A stretch of DNA of 50,195 nt from Jiangella anatolica (GTDB lineage: Bacteria > Actinomycetota > Actinomycetes > Jiangellales > Jiangellaceae): positions 1 to 50,195 of the forward strand of contig NZ_POTW01000046.1 of assembly GCF_003236295.1 (NCBI RefSeq), in the 5' to 3' direction. Below are positions 19,051-29,649 of this stretch, in pieces (position 1 is the stretch's first letter; each line of letters starts with the position of its first letter). Under the pieces are notes generated by a model. It ran no database searches. It worked only from the letters and a program-made list of their open reading frames with translations, and had not been told where the DNA came from. A program made the position numbers and the translations under genes.

Positions 19051-19077
19051 GTGAAGTACGAGAATGCCGAAACGCAC
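19048..19077 (-). CDS. ilvL: ilvB leader peptide rich in Ile, Leu and Val
   Basis: A GTG-started frame encodes MRFGILVLH and then TAG. The ATT-CTC-GTA-CTT run reads Ile-Leu-Val-Leu, the codons expected in an attenuator responding to branched-chain amino acid supply; Streptomyces ilvB leaders carry a similar ILVL run. GAGGGA lies 10 bases upstream of the GTG. A longer version could begin at the in-frame GTG at 19095 (MRDGAF added), but this lacks a ribosome binding site. Confidence 0.75.
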   Translation of the reverse strand: MRFGILVLH

Positions 19078-19166
19078 GAATGCACCGTCCCTCACCCGGA
19101 GGGTGCGAGTCAAGGCGGTTACCCGGATGTCTCAGCATCCGGTACGACCGTCCGCATCGCGGTCGG

Positions 19167-19196
19167 ATGACAATTCTTGCCATCGCGCGCTAGCCT
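19167..19196 (+). promoter_or_regulatory. Probable leaderless promoter of the toxin-antitoxin pair
   Basis: ATGACA (19167-19172) resembles a -35 box and TAGCCT (19191-19196) a -10 box, with an 18-bp spacer. The ATG at 19203 starts 6 bases after the -10 box, so the transcript may begin at the start codon. The ilv leader is transcribed divergently from the same 125-bp gap. Confidence 0.4.
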
Positions 19197-19202
19197 CACG
19201 TC

Positions 19203-19442
19203 ATGACCACGATGAACATCTCGCTGCCCGACGCACTCAAGGCGTTCGTCGAGCAACAGGTCACCGAACGTGGCTACGGCACCAGCAGTGAGTATGTCCG
19301 CGAGCTGATCCGGCGCGACCTGGACCGGCAGGAGCTGCGTCGGCTCGTGCTGGAGGGCGCCGAGTCCGAGCCCGCCGACGTCGCCGACGCCTGGTACTTC
19401 GAGCGGTTGCGCGCCCGCGTCCGTCCGCCGGCCGACGCGTGA
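19203..19442 (+). CDS. parD: ParD-like antitoxin (ribbon-helix-helix)
   Basis: A 79-residue protein whose N-terminus (MNISLPDALKAFVEQQV, then GTSSEYVRELIRRD) is the ribbon-helix-helix DNA-binding fold of ParD/CC2985-type antitoxins. The acidic C-terminus (about residues 45-79) would wrap the toxin. It stops in a 4-bp GTGA overlap with the toxin gene, the usual tight coupling of type II systems. It probably represses its own promoter, with the toxin as co-repressor. Confidence 0.88.
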   Translation: MTTMNISLPDALKAFVEQQVTERGYGTSSEYVRELIRRDLDRQELRRLVLEGAESEPADVADAWYFERLRARVRPPADA

Positions 19443-19768
19443 CCGACCGGCGGGTCCGCCTGCGTGAGCGAGCCGCGTGGGACGTCGACGAGGCGCTCGC
19501 CCACTACCTGAAGGAGCACGCGGAGCAGGCGGCGCTCGACTTCGTCGACGCCCTCGAGCGTGTCTACCTGCTGATCGGCCGTCATCCGGGCGCGGGCTCG
19601 GCGCGCTCCGGCCATGAGCTCGACCTGCCGGGACTGCGCACCGCCCCGGTCGAGGGCTTCCCGTACCTCGTCTTCTACGTCGAGCGCGCGGACCACGTCG
19701 ACGTCTGGCGGGTCCTGCACACGAGGCGGGACATCCCGGCGTCGTTCGAAGCTCACACCGGGTCGTAG
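19439..19768 (+). CDS. parE: ParE/RelE-superfamily toxin
   Basis: A 109-residue toxin with the ParE layout: two N-terminal helices (AAWDVDEALAHYLKEHAEQA and FVDALERVYLLIGRHPGAGS, in parts), then the strand block ending FPYLVFYVERADHVDVWRVLHTRRDIP. The conserved Arg residues and PYLVFY pattern fit ParE, whose members mostly poison DNA gyrase, though RelE-like RNase members share the fold. The start is GTG, overlapping the antitoxin stop. The last 16 bp overlap the convergent pyridoxamine-oxidase-like gene. Confidence 0.87.
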   Translation: MTDRRVRLRERAAWDVDEALAHYLKEHAEQAALDFVDALERVYLLIGRHPGAGSARSGHELDLPGLRTAPVEGFPYLVFYVERADHVDVWRVLHTRRDIPASFEAHTGS

Positions 19769-20310
19769 TCGAAGGCGGGCAGGCCGTCGAGGCTGGTGGC
19801 GTTCTTCAGGCGGCGGTACTCGGCGCGGCCGTCCGCGCCCTTGCGCTCCATGTGCGTCTGCAGCAGGTCGCGCTCGCCGGTGTACTCCATGAACGGGACG
19901 CCGTAGCCGCATGAGTCCGACACGCGGTGGACGTCGACGACGATGACGGCGCGGGCGCCGCGGCGGTCGGGGAACAGCTCGACGAGCGAGGCGAACTCGT
20001 TGTCGTAGAGGGTGACGAAGCGGCCGGTGCCGTGCAGCCGGACGACGTTGGGCGGACCGGCGAACGCGCAGAACATCAGCGTGATCCGGCCGTTCTCGCG
20101 CAGGTGCGCGATGGTCTCCGCGCCGCTGGCGGTGTAGTCGAGGTAGGCGACGGTGTGCTCGTCGAGCACCACGAACGAGCCGCCGATCCCCTTCGGCGAC
20201 ACGTTGACGTGGCCGTCCGGCCCGGTCGGCGCCGTCGCGACGAAGAACACGTGCTGCGCCTCGATGAAGTCGCGGAGCCGGCCACTGATCGATTCATGAA
20301 CCTTGCCCAC
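19753..20310 (-). CDS. Pyridoxamine 5'-phosphate oxidase-fold protein
   Basis: A 185-residue split-barrel flavin-binding protein. FFVATAPTGPDGHVNVSPKG (residues about 22-41), the GAETIAHLRENGRITLMFCAF strand-helix and the C-terminal YGVPFMEYTGER are typical of the PNPOx-like family whose members bind FMN or F420. It is not clearly the PdxH of vitamin B6 synthesis, which has a longer C-terminus. The reaction is unknown. The start is GTG at 20310, and the 3' end overlaps parE by 16 bp. Confidence 0.88.
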   Translation of the reverse strand: MGKVHESISGRLRDFIEAQHVFFVATAPTGPDGHVNVSPKGIGGSFVVLDEHTVAYLDYTASGAETIAHLRENGRITLMFCAFAGPPNVVRLHGTGRFVTLYDNEFASLVELFPDRRGARAVIVVDVHRVSDSCGYGVPFMEYTGERDLLQTHMERKGADGRAEYRRLKNATSLDGLPAFDYDPV

Positions 20311-20355
20311 GGTCGCACCTTACCGACGCCGGCCCGCCGGGCGCAGCGACGGCCG

Positions 20356-22953
<2,598 letters not shown>

Positions 22954-22957
<4 letters not shown>

Positions 22958-23829
22958 CGTGCACCCCGAGAGGCGGGGGTCAGCAGCCCGTGCGGCCGGA
23001 ACAGCAGCGCCAGGATGATCGCCGAGAACAGCACCAGCGGCGACAGCGCCGGCGACCACGTGGCCGACACCACCGCCGACAGCGTCCCCACCAGCACGCC
23101 GGCCAGCAGCACGCCGCCCACCTGTCCGATGCCGCCCAGGATCACCACGGCGAACACGATCCCGATCCACTCGAAGGGAGTCGACGGCGTCACGGCGTTG
23201 CCGAGCGCGAAGAGCATGCCGGCGACCGCTGCGGATGCCGCCGACAGCCCCGCCAGCACCATGCCGAGCCGGCGGTGGTCGATGCCGAACGCCGAGGCGA
23301 CGGCGCGGTCCTCGGCGAACGCCCGCAGCGCCCGGCCGGCGAACGTGCGCCGCAGCACCTGGTCGGCCGCCACCACGATGACCACCGCGAAGACGAACGC
23401 GATCAGCGTCGGCGCCGGGAACACGAACCGCCCGATCGACACCGACCCCGTCGCGTACGGGTTGACGTCGCCCTCCATGCGCTGGAAGTCCGCGCTCCAC
23501 ACGTTGCTCACCGTCTGCATGACGATGATCAGCAGGCCGAAGCTGACCAGCAGCGACGCGAACCCCTCGACGCCGAGCCGGTCGAAGGCCCACTGCAGGC
23601 CGGCGCCCACGAGGAACATCAGCGGCACCGTCACGACGATGGTGAGGATCGGGTCGAGGCCCCACGACGTGGCCAGCTCGAAGGTCAGGTAGGCGCCGAC
23701 GAGGATCAGCCCGAAGTGCGCCAGGTTGATGACCCGCAGCATGCCCCACGTCAGGGACAGGCCCGCGGCCATGACCGCGAACATGCCCCCGACGAGCGCC
23801 CCGCTGAGCGCGGCCTGCAGTGTCGTCAT
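22954..23829 (-). CDS. livH: Branched-chain-type ABC transporter permease, LivH
   Basis: A 291-residue membrane protein with about eight segments and the LivH pattern: SGALVGGMFAVMAAGLSLTWGMLRVINLAHF in the first 40 residues, RALRAFAEDRAVASAFGI in the cytoplasmic coupling loop, and GGIGQVGGVLLAGVLVGTL near the end. It pairs with LivM to form the import channel. The gene lies 36 bp after the binding-protein gene. Confidence 0.94.
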
Positions 23830-23865
23830 ACGACTCCCGTCCGAACCGTCACGAGCCCGGAAGGC

Positions 23866-25170
23866 TCAGCCGACCGGCGGCTGGAGCTGCGCAGCCGCAC
23901 GGTCGGCCGGCCAGACCATGACCCAGTCGCCGTCCTGGATCTGCTTCAGGCCCTGGTTGCTCGGCCAGAAGTTGTTGTCGTCCGGGTTGAAGTCGAGGTG
24001 GCCGCTGAACGTGGTGTCGGCGCCGTTCTCGTGCAGGTAGTCGCACATGGCCTGCTGGTCGGTGTCGCCCGCGCCCTCGACGGCGGCGACGAGGATCTCC
24101 CAGGCGTTCCAGGACGCCGTCGCCTGCGTCTCGAAGGCGGTGTACGGCAGCCCCTCGGCGGTGGCGCGTGCCTCGAACTCGTCGACGATCGCCTGCGCCT
24201 CGGGCCCGGCCTGCTGGATCAGCGCGTCGTTCGGCTCGAAGATCGACACCGAGAGCAGGCCGTCGGCGACGTCGCCCAGGCCCAGCAGCGGGCCCGGCGC
24301 CGGGAACAGGCTGAACATCAGCGGCGGCCGGTAGTCCAGCTGCTCCATCGCCTGCAACAGGTTGACGGGGTCGACGGCCAGCCCGCTGTTGAACACGAAG
24401 TCGGGGTCGGCGTCGCGGATCTGCGCGGCGATGGGCGCCCAGTCGGTGGTGTCCGGTGGGTACCTGATCTCGGCGACGACCTCGTAGCCGCGCTCCTCGG
24501 CGATCGGGACCGCGCCCGCGTCGCCGTCGTCGTCGGGCGAGCCCTGGGCGATGAAGTCGGTCGACCCGCCCTGGTTGATGACGAACGCGACCCGCTCGGG
24601 CGGCGTGGGCAGGCTCTCGAGCGCGTCGAAGACCTGCTCGGGGACGTACTCGTTGGGCTCCGGCCCGATGGACCAGGCCGGGAACTGGCACTCGTACGTC
24701 ATGAGCGGCGCGAGCACGGCCGTGTGCTGCGGCATCGTGAAGCCGTGCCGCTCGGCGACGGCCATGGCCGAGATGATGTTCGGCGTGGCGTAGGGCCCGA
24801 TGATGAGGTCGACGCCCTCCTGGCCGATGAGCCGCTCGTACAGCGCCGTGACCTGCGCCTGGTCGGACTCGTCGTCGAGCACCATCCACTCGACCGGCCG
24901 GCCGAGCAGCCCGCCGCTCTCGTTCAGCTGCTCGACGAATTGCTCGCCGGCGATCTGGTGGATGATGCCCGTCGGGCCGAAGGCGCCGGTCAGCGAGAGG
25001 GTGGAGCCGACGACGATCGGGTCCCCGCTCGGCGCGCCGGTGTCGCCCGCCGGACTCTCGGCCGCGCCTGGCGAGGGCTCGGCCTCGGGCTCGTCGTCTG
25101 CGCAGGCGGCGGTGATGAACAGCGTCAACGCCGCCGTCGCGGACAGGGCGGTCAGCGAACGGGTCCTCAT
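23866..25170 (-). CDS. Liv-type substrate-binding lipoprotein
   Basis: A 434-residue binding protein: basic start MRTRSL, hydrophobic segment, and lipobox ITAAC with the lipidated Cys near residue 23. An acidic linker is followed by the periplasmic-binding type 1 fold (IVVGSTLSLTGAFGPTG, GPYATPNIISAMAVAERHG, in parts). This family covers amino acids, amides, urea and aromatic compounds, so branched-chain amino acids are not assured. A good GAGGAGG ribosome binding site precedes the ATG. Being encoded after two amidohydrolase genes, it probably takes up their product or substrate. Confidence 0.93.
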   Translation of the reverse strand: MRTRSLTALSATAALTLFITAACADDEPEAEPSPGAAESPAGDTGAPSGDPIVVGSTLSLTGAFGPTGIIHQIAGEQFVEQLNESGGLLGRPVEWMVLDDESDQAQVTALYERLIGQEGVDLIIGPYATPNIISAMAVAERHGFTMPQHTAVLAPLMTYECQFPAWSIGPEPNEYVPEQVFDALESLPTPPERVAFVINQGGSTDFIAQGSPDDDGDAGAVPIAEERGYEVVAEIRYPPDTTDWAPIAAQIRDADPDFVFNSGLAVDPVNLLQAMEQLDYRPPLMFSLFPAPGPLLGLGDVADGLLSVSIFEPNDALIQQAGPEAQAIVDEFEARATAEGLPYTAFETQATASWNAWEILVAAVEGAGDTDQQAMCDYLHENGADTTFSGHLDFNPDDNNFWPSNQGLKQIQDGDWVMVWPADRAAAQLQPPVG

Positions 25171-25188
25171 GTCGGTGCTCCCTCCTCG

Positions 25189-26841
25189 TCAGCGCACCGG
25201 CAGGGCGCCGGTGTCGTGGACGATCTCGCCGCCGACGACGGTGAGCACGGGGAGCGTGCGCCGCAGGTCGGCATCGGAGACGGTGAAGTAGTCGCGGTCG
25301 AGGACCAGCAGGTCGGCCAGCTTGCCCTGCTCGATGGAGCCCAGGCGGTCCTCGCGGTTCAGGTACCAGGCGTTGGCCCGGGTGTAGGCGTGCAGCGCTT
25401 CCTGCCGGGTGAGCTGCTGGCCGGCGTTGATCTGCTGGCCCAGCGCGTTCAGCCCGGTGGTCGCGTAGTGCAGCGCGTACCACGGGTTGTGCGGCGCGAT
25501 GTGCACGCCGTCCTCGTGCAGGCCGGCCGGGATGCCGCTGTCGACGATCATGCGGAACGGCGGCCCGGCGGGGTTGGGTCCGGGGTTGCCCTGCAGCCAG
25601 CGGAACCCGGACATCGAGACGCCGCAGTTCAGCGCCTTGAGCCGGGCCAGCAGCTCGGGCGTGGCCTCGTTCACGTGCTGGACGCCCCAGCGCAGGTCGG
25701 TGATGCCGAACTCGGCGTTCACCGCCTCGTAGGCGGTGACCACCTGGGTCAGCGCGGCGAGGTTGCCGGGGCTGTTCTCGTTGCGCCAGCGGGCCTGGGC
25801 GATCAGCCGCTGCGCCTCCTGCCAGACCGCGCCGGCGCCGATGGGCGCGCCCCACTCGCCGATGGCGCCGGTGCGCAGCATGTCGTCGCCGAAGAACTGG
25901 AACTGGTGGCGCAGCCGCTCACGCAGCTCCGGCAGCTGGTTCGCCAGGTCGCCGAGCGCGGGGATGTTGCCCTGGTTGTGCAGGAAGTTCGTCTGCAGCC
26001 GGATGAACGCTCGTCTCTCGCGGTGCAGCGAGAGCCACGCGTCGTACATGCGGTAGTGGTCGAGGCCGGACAGCGCCTGGTTCGGTGTCAGCGGCCCCGG
26101 CGACGGCGGCAGCACCTGGTCGAGCACGGTGGTGATGCCGACCTGCGCGGAGAACGCCATCGCGTCGAGCGCGCTGCGGCGCTTGTCCTCGAACGTCTGC
26201 CGGACCCGCAGGTGGTAGAGCGCCGTCGTCGTCTGCAGTCCGGAGGCGATGGCGCCGGTCGGGCCGACGGTGACGGGGCCGGCCAGCGGCGACGTGACGG
26301 TCTCGAAGAACTGCTTGCCCAGCGTGTTGGTGACCGACGGGCCGGCGAACGTCTGCAGCAGGAACACCGGGCGGTTGGGAACGGCGGCGTCGAGCTCGGC
26401 CAGCGTGGGGAGCCGCTGCTCGGTCCACTGCCGCGGGTGCCACCCGCCGAGCGCGGTGATGAACTGCCCTTCGGGCACGTCCGGCCGGCGCGCGGCGAGG
26501 AACGCCTGCACCTCCGCGAGGTCGCGGGCGAGCTCGAGCTGGGCCACGTGGTAGCCGGGCCGGTTGGCGAGGCTGACGAAGTGCGTGTGGCTCTCGATCA
26601 GGCCCGGCACGACGGTGCGGCCGCCCAGGTCGATCGAGACACCGCCGCTGCCCGGGTTCGGGACGGCGGTGCCGACGGCGACGATGCGGCCGTCGCGGAT
26701 GGCGACCGCGCGGGCCACCGTCCCCTGGTCGTCCATGGTGTGGATGCGGCCGTTGGTCAGGACGAGGTCGGCCTGGGCACCGGTGTCCGGGTTGGCGGCG
26801 AGCGCGCCCGTGAGCAGGCCGCGGCGGCTGATCCCCGTCAT
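25189..26841 (-). CDS. YtcJ-like amidohydrolase (amidohydrolase 3 type), first of a tandem pair
   Basis: A 550-residue metal-dependent hydrolase. The strand-1 metal motif HTH (PGLIESHTHF, about residues 80-90) and the C-terminal LHEDGVHIAP and GSIEQGKLADLLVLDRDYF are diagnostic. The N-terminus has a twin-arginine motif (SRRGLLTGALAA) with a short hydrophobic stretch, so Tat export is plausible but weaker than in its neighbour. It is clearly paralogous to the protein from 26838-28580 over the full length (compare YFTV and VVGG at both ends). Its ATG overlaps that gene's stop by 4 bp. It would cleave a C-N or ester bond in a cyclic or linear amide-like compound; the substrate is unknown. Confidence 0.9.
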   Translation of the reverse strand: MTGISRRGLLTGALAANPDTGAQADLVLTNGRIHTMDDQGTVARAVAIRDGRIVAVGTAVPNPGSGGVSIDLGGRTVVPGLIESHTHFVSLANRPGYHVAQLELARDLAEVQAFLAARRPDVPEGQFITALGGWHPRQWTEQRLPTLAELDAAVPNRPVFLLQTFAGPSVTNTLGKQFFETVTSPLAGPVTVGPTGAIASGLQTTTALYHLRVRQTFEDKRRSALDAMAFSAQVGITTVLDQVLPPSPGPLTPNQALSGLDHYRMYDAWLSLHRERRAFIRLQTNFLHNQGNIPALGDLANQLPELRERLRHQFQFFGDDMLRTGAIGEWGAPIGAGAVWQEAQRLIAQARWRNENSPGNLAALTQVVTAYEAVNAEFGITDLRWGVQHVNEATPELLARLKALNCGVSMSGFRWLQGNPGPNPAGPPFRMIVDSGIPAGLHEDGVHIAPHNPWYALHYATTGLNALGQQINAGQQLTRQEALHAYTRANAWYLNREDRLGSIEQGKLADLLVLDRDYFTVSDADLRRTLPVLTVVGGEIVHDTGALPVR

Positions 26842-28580
26842 CGCACCCACCTCCCCGGGTCGTGGACGACCTTCCCGCCGACCACGGTGAACAGCGAGCG
26901 GACCTGCTTGAGGTCCTCGTCGGGGACGGTGAAGTAGTCGCGGTCGAGGACGGCGAGGTCGGCGTGCTTGCCCACCTCGATGGAGCCGAGCTCGTCCTCC
27001 TCGCGCAGGAACCAGCCGTTGTCGCGGGTGTAGAGCCGCAGCACCTCGTGCCGGGTGATCTGCTGCCCGGCGTTGATCACGACGCCGCGGGCGTTGCGGC
27101 CCGTGGTGGCGTAGTACATGTGCAGCCACGGGTTCATCGGCGCGATCTGCATGCCGTCGGAGCTCATGCCGGCATGGATGCCGTTGTCGACGATCATCCG
27201 GAACGGCGGTCCGTTGCCGGCCGGGGAACCGGCCAGGTACCGCCAGCCGGTGAGCGACAGCCCGCCGCCGAGCGCCTTGAGCCGGTTCACGTACTCCTCG
27301 GTGATGAACGGGACGTGCGCGACCACCCACCGCAGGCCGGTGATGGGCGTCTCCGCGTTCACCGTCTCGAACGCCTGGATCTCCTGCTGGAAGTCGGTCT
27401 GGCTGAGCGAGTGCACCTCCGCCCGCCAGCCGGCCGCCGCGACCTTGCGCGCCGCCGCCAGGAACGGGCTGGTGGGACCCGTGCCCTGGGCGATGAACTC
27501 GCCGATGCCGCCGGTCCGGGCCAGTTCTCCGCCGAAGAACGGGAACGCGTTGCGCAGCCGCGCGGCGAGCTCGGGAGTCGCCTGGTCGGACTCCATGTGC
27601 AGGAAGTTGATCCGCAGCCGGGCGTCCAGCCGGCCCTCGTCGAGCAGGTCGAGGAAGGGCAGGTGCATCCGGAAGTTGTCCTCGTGGGCCGCGCCGTCCG
27701 ACGGCGTGCCGGTGGCCTGGAAGGCGCCCTGGTCCAAATGGGTCGTGACGCCGAGGCTCAGCCCGTACGCCACGGCGTCGACGGCGCCGCGCTTGCGCTC
27801 GTCGAACGTGAGCAGGGTCTGGCGCAGCGCGAGAGTGGCCCGGCCGGTCGGGTTGCCCGCGGCGATGGACCCGTCCTCGCCCACGGGGATGCCCAGGCCG
27901 CTGAAGAACGCCCTGCCTGCGCTGTTGGTCGCGGACGGTCCGCTGAAGCTCTCGGAGAGATAGACGGGGTGGTCCGGGACAGCGTCGTCCAGCTCGGCCC
28001 GGCTCGGCAGCCGCGGCGGCTGGTCCGGCGGGACGAGGTGGTTGCGGTGGAAGCCTCCGATGGTGGTGATCCAGGCGCCGTCCGGCAGGTCCTTGGCCCG
28101 CCTCGCGTAGATCTCCTGGACGTCGGCGATCGACGCGGCGTTCTCCAGCGGCGTGTGGTACCCGGGCCGGTTGCCCATGAGCACGATGTGGTTGTGGTTG
28201 TCGATGACGCCCGGGATCGCCGTGCGGCCGCGCAGGTTGACGACGTCGAACGGCCGGCCCTGCGCGCGCACGGGCCCGTTGCCCACCGCGATGAAGCGGC
28301 CGTTGCGGATCAGCACGTGCGACACGACGGTGTCGTTCGCGTCCATGGTGTGGATCCGCCCGTTGACCAGGGCCAGATCCGTGTCGCCGCGCACGCCCGG
28401 GGTGGCCGTCGGCGCGGCGCCGGTGGTGGAGGTCGTGGTGGACGTGGGGTCCGCGGCGTGGGCGGCTCCCGCCGCCGCACCCGCCATGGCTGCCGCGACA
28501 CCTGCAGCCGCTCCCGTCCGCAGCACTTCACGCCGGGACGGGCCCGAACCGTGCTCGGTCCGGTGTTCATCCTCACTCAT
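26838..28580 (-). CDS. YtcJ-like amidohydrolase with Tat signal, second of the tandem pair
   Basis: A 580-residue enzyme. Residues about 14-42 form a clear Tat signal (SRREVLRTGAAAG, then an Ala-rich segment ending AHA), followed by a Thr-rich linker. The metal motif is HNH (PGVIDNHNHI); the GMSSDGMQIAP loop and GSIEVGKHADLAVLDRDYF end match the family. It is the first gene of the leftward operon and has a good promoter about 80 bp upstream. With the binding lipoprotein three genes on, it suggests hydrolysis outside the membrane before uptake. Whether the tandem copies differ in substrate cannot be told. Confidence 0.92.
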   Translation of the reverse strand: MSEDEHRTEHGSGPSRREVLRTGAAAGVAAAMAGAAAGAAHAADPTSTTTSTTGAAPTATPGVRGDTDLALVNGRIHTMDANDTVVSHVLIRNGRFIAVGNGPVRAQGRPFDVVNLRGRTAIPGVIDNHNHIVLMGNRPGYHTPLENAASIADVQEIYARRAKDLPDGAWITTIGGFHRNHLVPPDQPPRLPSRAELDDAVPDHPVYLSESFSGPSATNSAGRAFFSGLGIPVGEDGSIAAGNPTGRATLALRQTLLTFDERKRGAVDAVAYGLSLGVTTHLDQGAFQATGTPSDGAAHEDNFRMHLPFLDLLDEGRLDARLRINFLHMESDQATPELAARLRNAFPFFGGELARTGGIGEFIAQGTGPTSPFLAAARKVAAAGWRAEVHSLSQTDFQQEIQAFETVNAETPITGLRWVVAHVPFITEEYVNRLKALGGGLSLTGWRYLAGSPAGNGPPFRMIVDNGIHAGMSSDGMQIAPMNPWLHMYYATTGRNARGVVINAGQQITRHEVLRLYTRDNGWFLREEDELGSIEVGKHADLAVLDRDYFTVPDEDLKQVRSLFTVVGGKVVHDPGRWVR

Positions 28581-28659
28581 CAGCCGACACCGCCTTCCCA
28601 CGGAGTCGTTCCGATCCGCCCCGATCAGGGCAGGGGGTGGGACGCAGCTCTGGGCCAGG

Positions 28660-28688
28660 AGTGTAGGAGAACTGAACAGAGTGTGCAA
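28660..28688 (-). promoter_or_regulatory. Promoter of the amidohydrolase-Liv operon
   Basis: On the minus strand a -35 box TTGCAC (28683-28688) and a -10 box TACACT (28660-28665) have an exact 17-bp spacer. The start codon is at 28580, leaving room for a leader of about 75 nt. A GAACA...TGTTC pair of arms flanks this promoter and could be an operator, but the match is loose. The rest of the 213-bp gap (28581-28793) shows nothing else certain. Confidence 0.65.
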
Positions 28689-28793
28689 TACCATTGTTCA
28701 TCGGCTGTAACCTGGGCGCGACATGCACAGCCCAGCTGTGCGTTGCTGCCGTAGGCGCAGCTCAACGCCCGTTCACGGCCCGTGAACGACGGG

Positions 28794-29519
28794 TCAGGAG
28801 CGCTCGAGGACGAACCAGATGCCGACGGCGGGCTCGGCGCCGTCGTTGCGGTAGGCGTGCGGCATGGTGGAGTCGAACGAGACGGAGTCGCCGGCGCGCA
28901 GGTGGTGCTCCTCGAAGCCGAGCGTGAGGACGAGCTCGCCGCCCAGCACGTGGCCGTACTCGGTGCCGGAGTGCCGCATCAGCAGCCCGGCGCCCGAGGA
29001 CGACGACCCGCCCGGCTGGTAGGTGATGCGCAGGAAGTCGGCGTGGGCGTCGGGGACCTGGCCGAGCAGCTCCCAGGTGACGCCGGAGTCGAGGGTGAGC
29101 ACCTCGCGCTCGGCGGCGCGGACGACCGGGCCGACGCGGCGGCGGTCGGAGCCGAGGACGCGCAGGGCACTGATGGTCTCGGGCACCGAGGCTGCCGCCG
29201 GCGCAGCCGCCTCGCCGGCCGGGGACGCCCCGTCGGCCACGGGCACCGCGACGTCGACCGGCGGGACGATCACGTCGGCCCGCGGCGCGGCGGGAGGGTC
29301 GCCGTCGCCCGGCGTGAAGATGTCCTCGATGGAGATGCCGAGCGCCGTCGTGATGGCGTACAGCGTGCTGACCGATGGCTGGCTCTTGTCGGTCTCGATC
29401 TGCGAGATCAAGCTCGCCGACACCCCGATCTCGCGCGCCAGCCCGCGCGCGCTCACGCCCTTGCGCATCCGCTCCTGGCGGATGCGCTCACCGATCGCGG
29501 GCACTGCCGACGGGCTCAC
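28794..29519 (-). CDS. XRE-family regulator with C-terminal cupin sensor
   Basis: A 241-residue regulator: residues about 8-65 are a Cro/CI-type helix-turn-helix (ARGLAREIGVSASLISQIETDKSQPS in parts), residues about 75-125 an Ala/Pro linker, and residues about 165-238 a cupin (RHSGTEYGHVLGGELVLTLG; DSVSFDSTMPHAYRN). Cupin-bearing XRE proteins bind small ligands such as amino acids, polyamines or sugars and control nearby transport and catabolic genes. It lies between the leftward transport operon and the rightward catabolic operon, ideally placed to control both. Its start is GTG at 29519; the linker is longer than in many relatives. Confidence 0.92.
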   Translation of the reverse strand: MSPSAVPAIGERIRQERMRKGVSARGLAREIGVSASLISQIETDKSQPSVSTLYAITTALGISIEDIFTPGDGDPPAAPRADVIVPPVDVAVPVADGASPAGEAAAPAAASVPETISALRVLGSDRRRVGPVVRAAEREVLTLDSGVTWELLGQVPDAHADFLRITYQPGGSSSSGAGLLMRHSGTEYGHVLGGELVLTLGFEEHHLRAGDSVSFDSTMPHAYRNDGAEPAVGIWFVLERS

Positions 29520-29649
29520 GCGGCCTCCGTTCGCTGCTGACCAAGATGTTGACCATGACTGAGCGGAGTTTACCGGTTGACGCCGAAGCCCCGCTCCGCT
29601 TCACTCGGATGGTAAGTGTAGTTGAACACGCCGAGGAGGTGCCTGCGCC

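Noticed and set aside
22990-26937. A plus-strand open frame of about 1,315 codons antisense to the Liv and amidohydrolase genes
   Set aside because: Its translation is Arg/Asp/Val/Gln-rich low-complexity sequence with no domain, while the opposite strand encodes well-conserved proteins. Long shadow frames are usual in DNA this rich in G and C.
29549-29577. TTGACC as -35 box of the rightward catabolic operon
   Set aside because: No acceptable -10 box lies 16-18 bp downstream, so I did not call a promoter, although one must exist in this gap.
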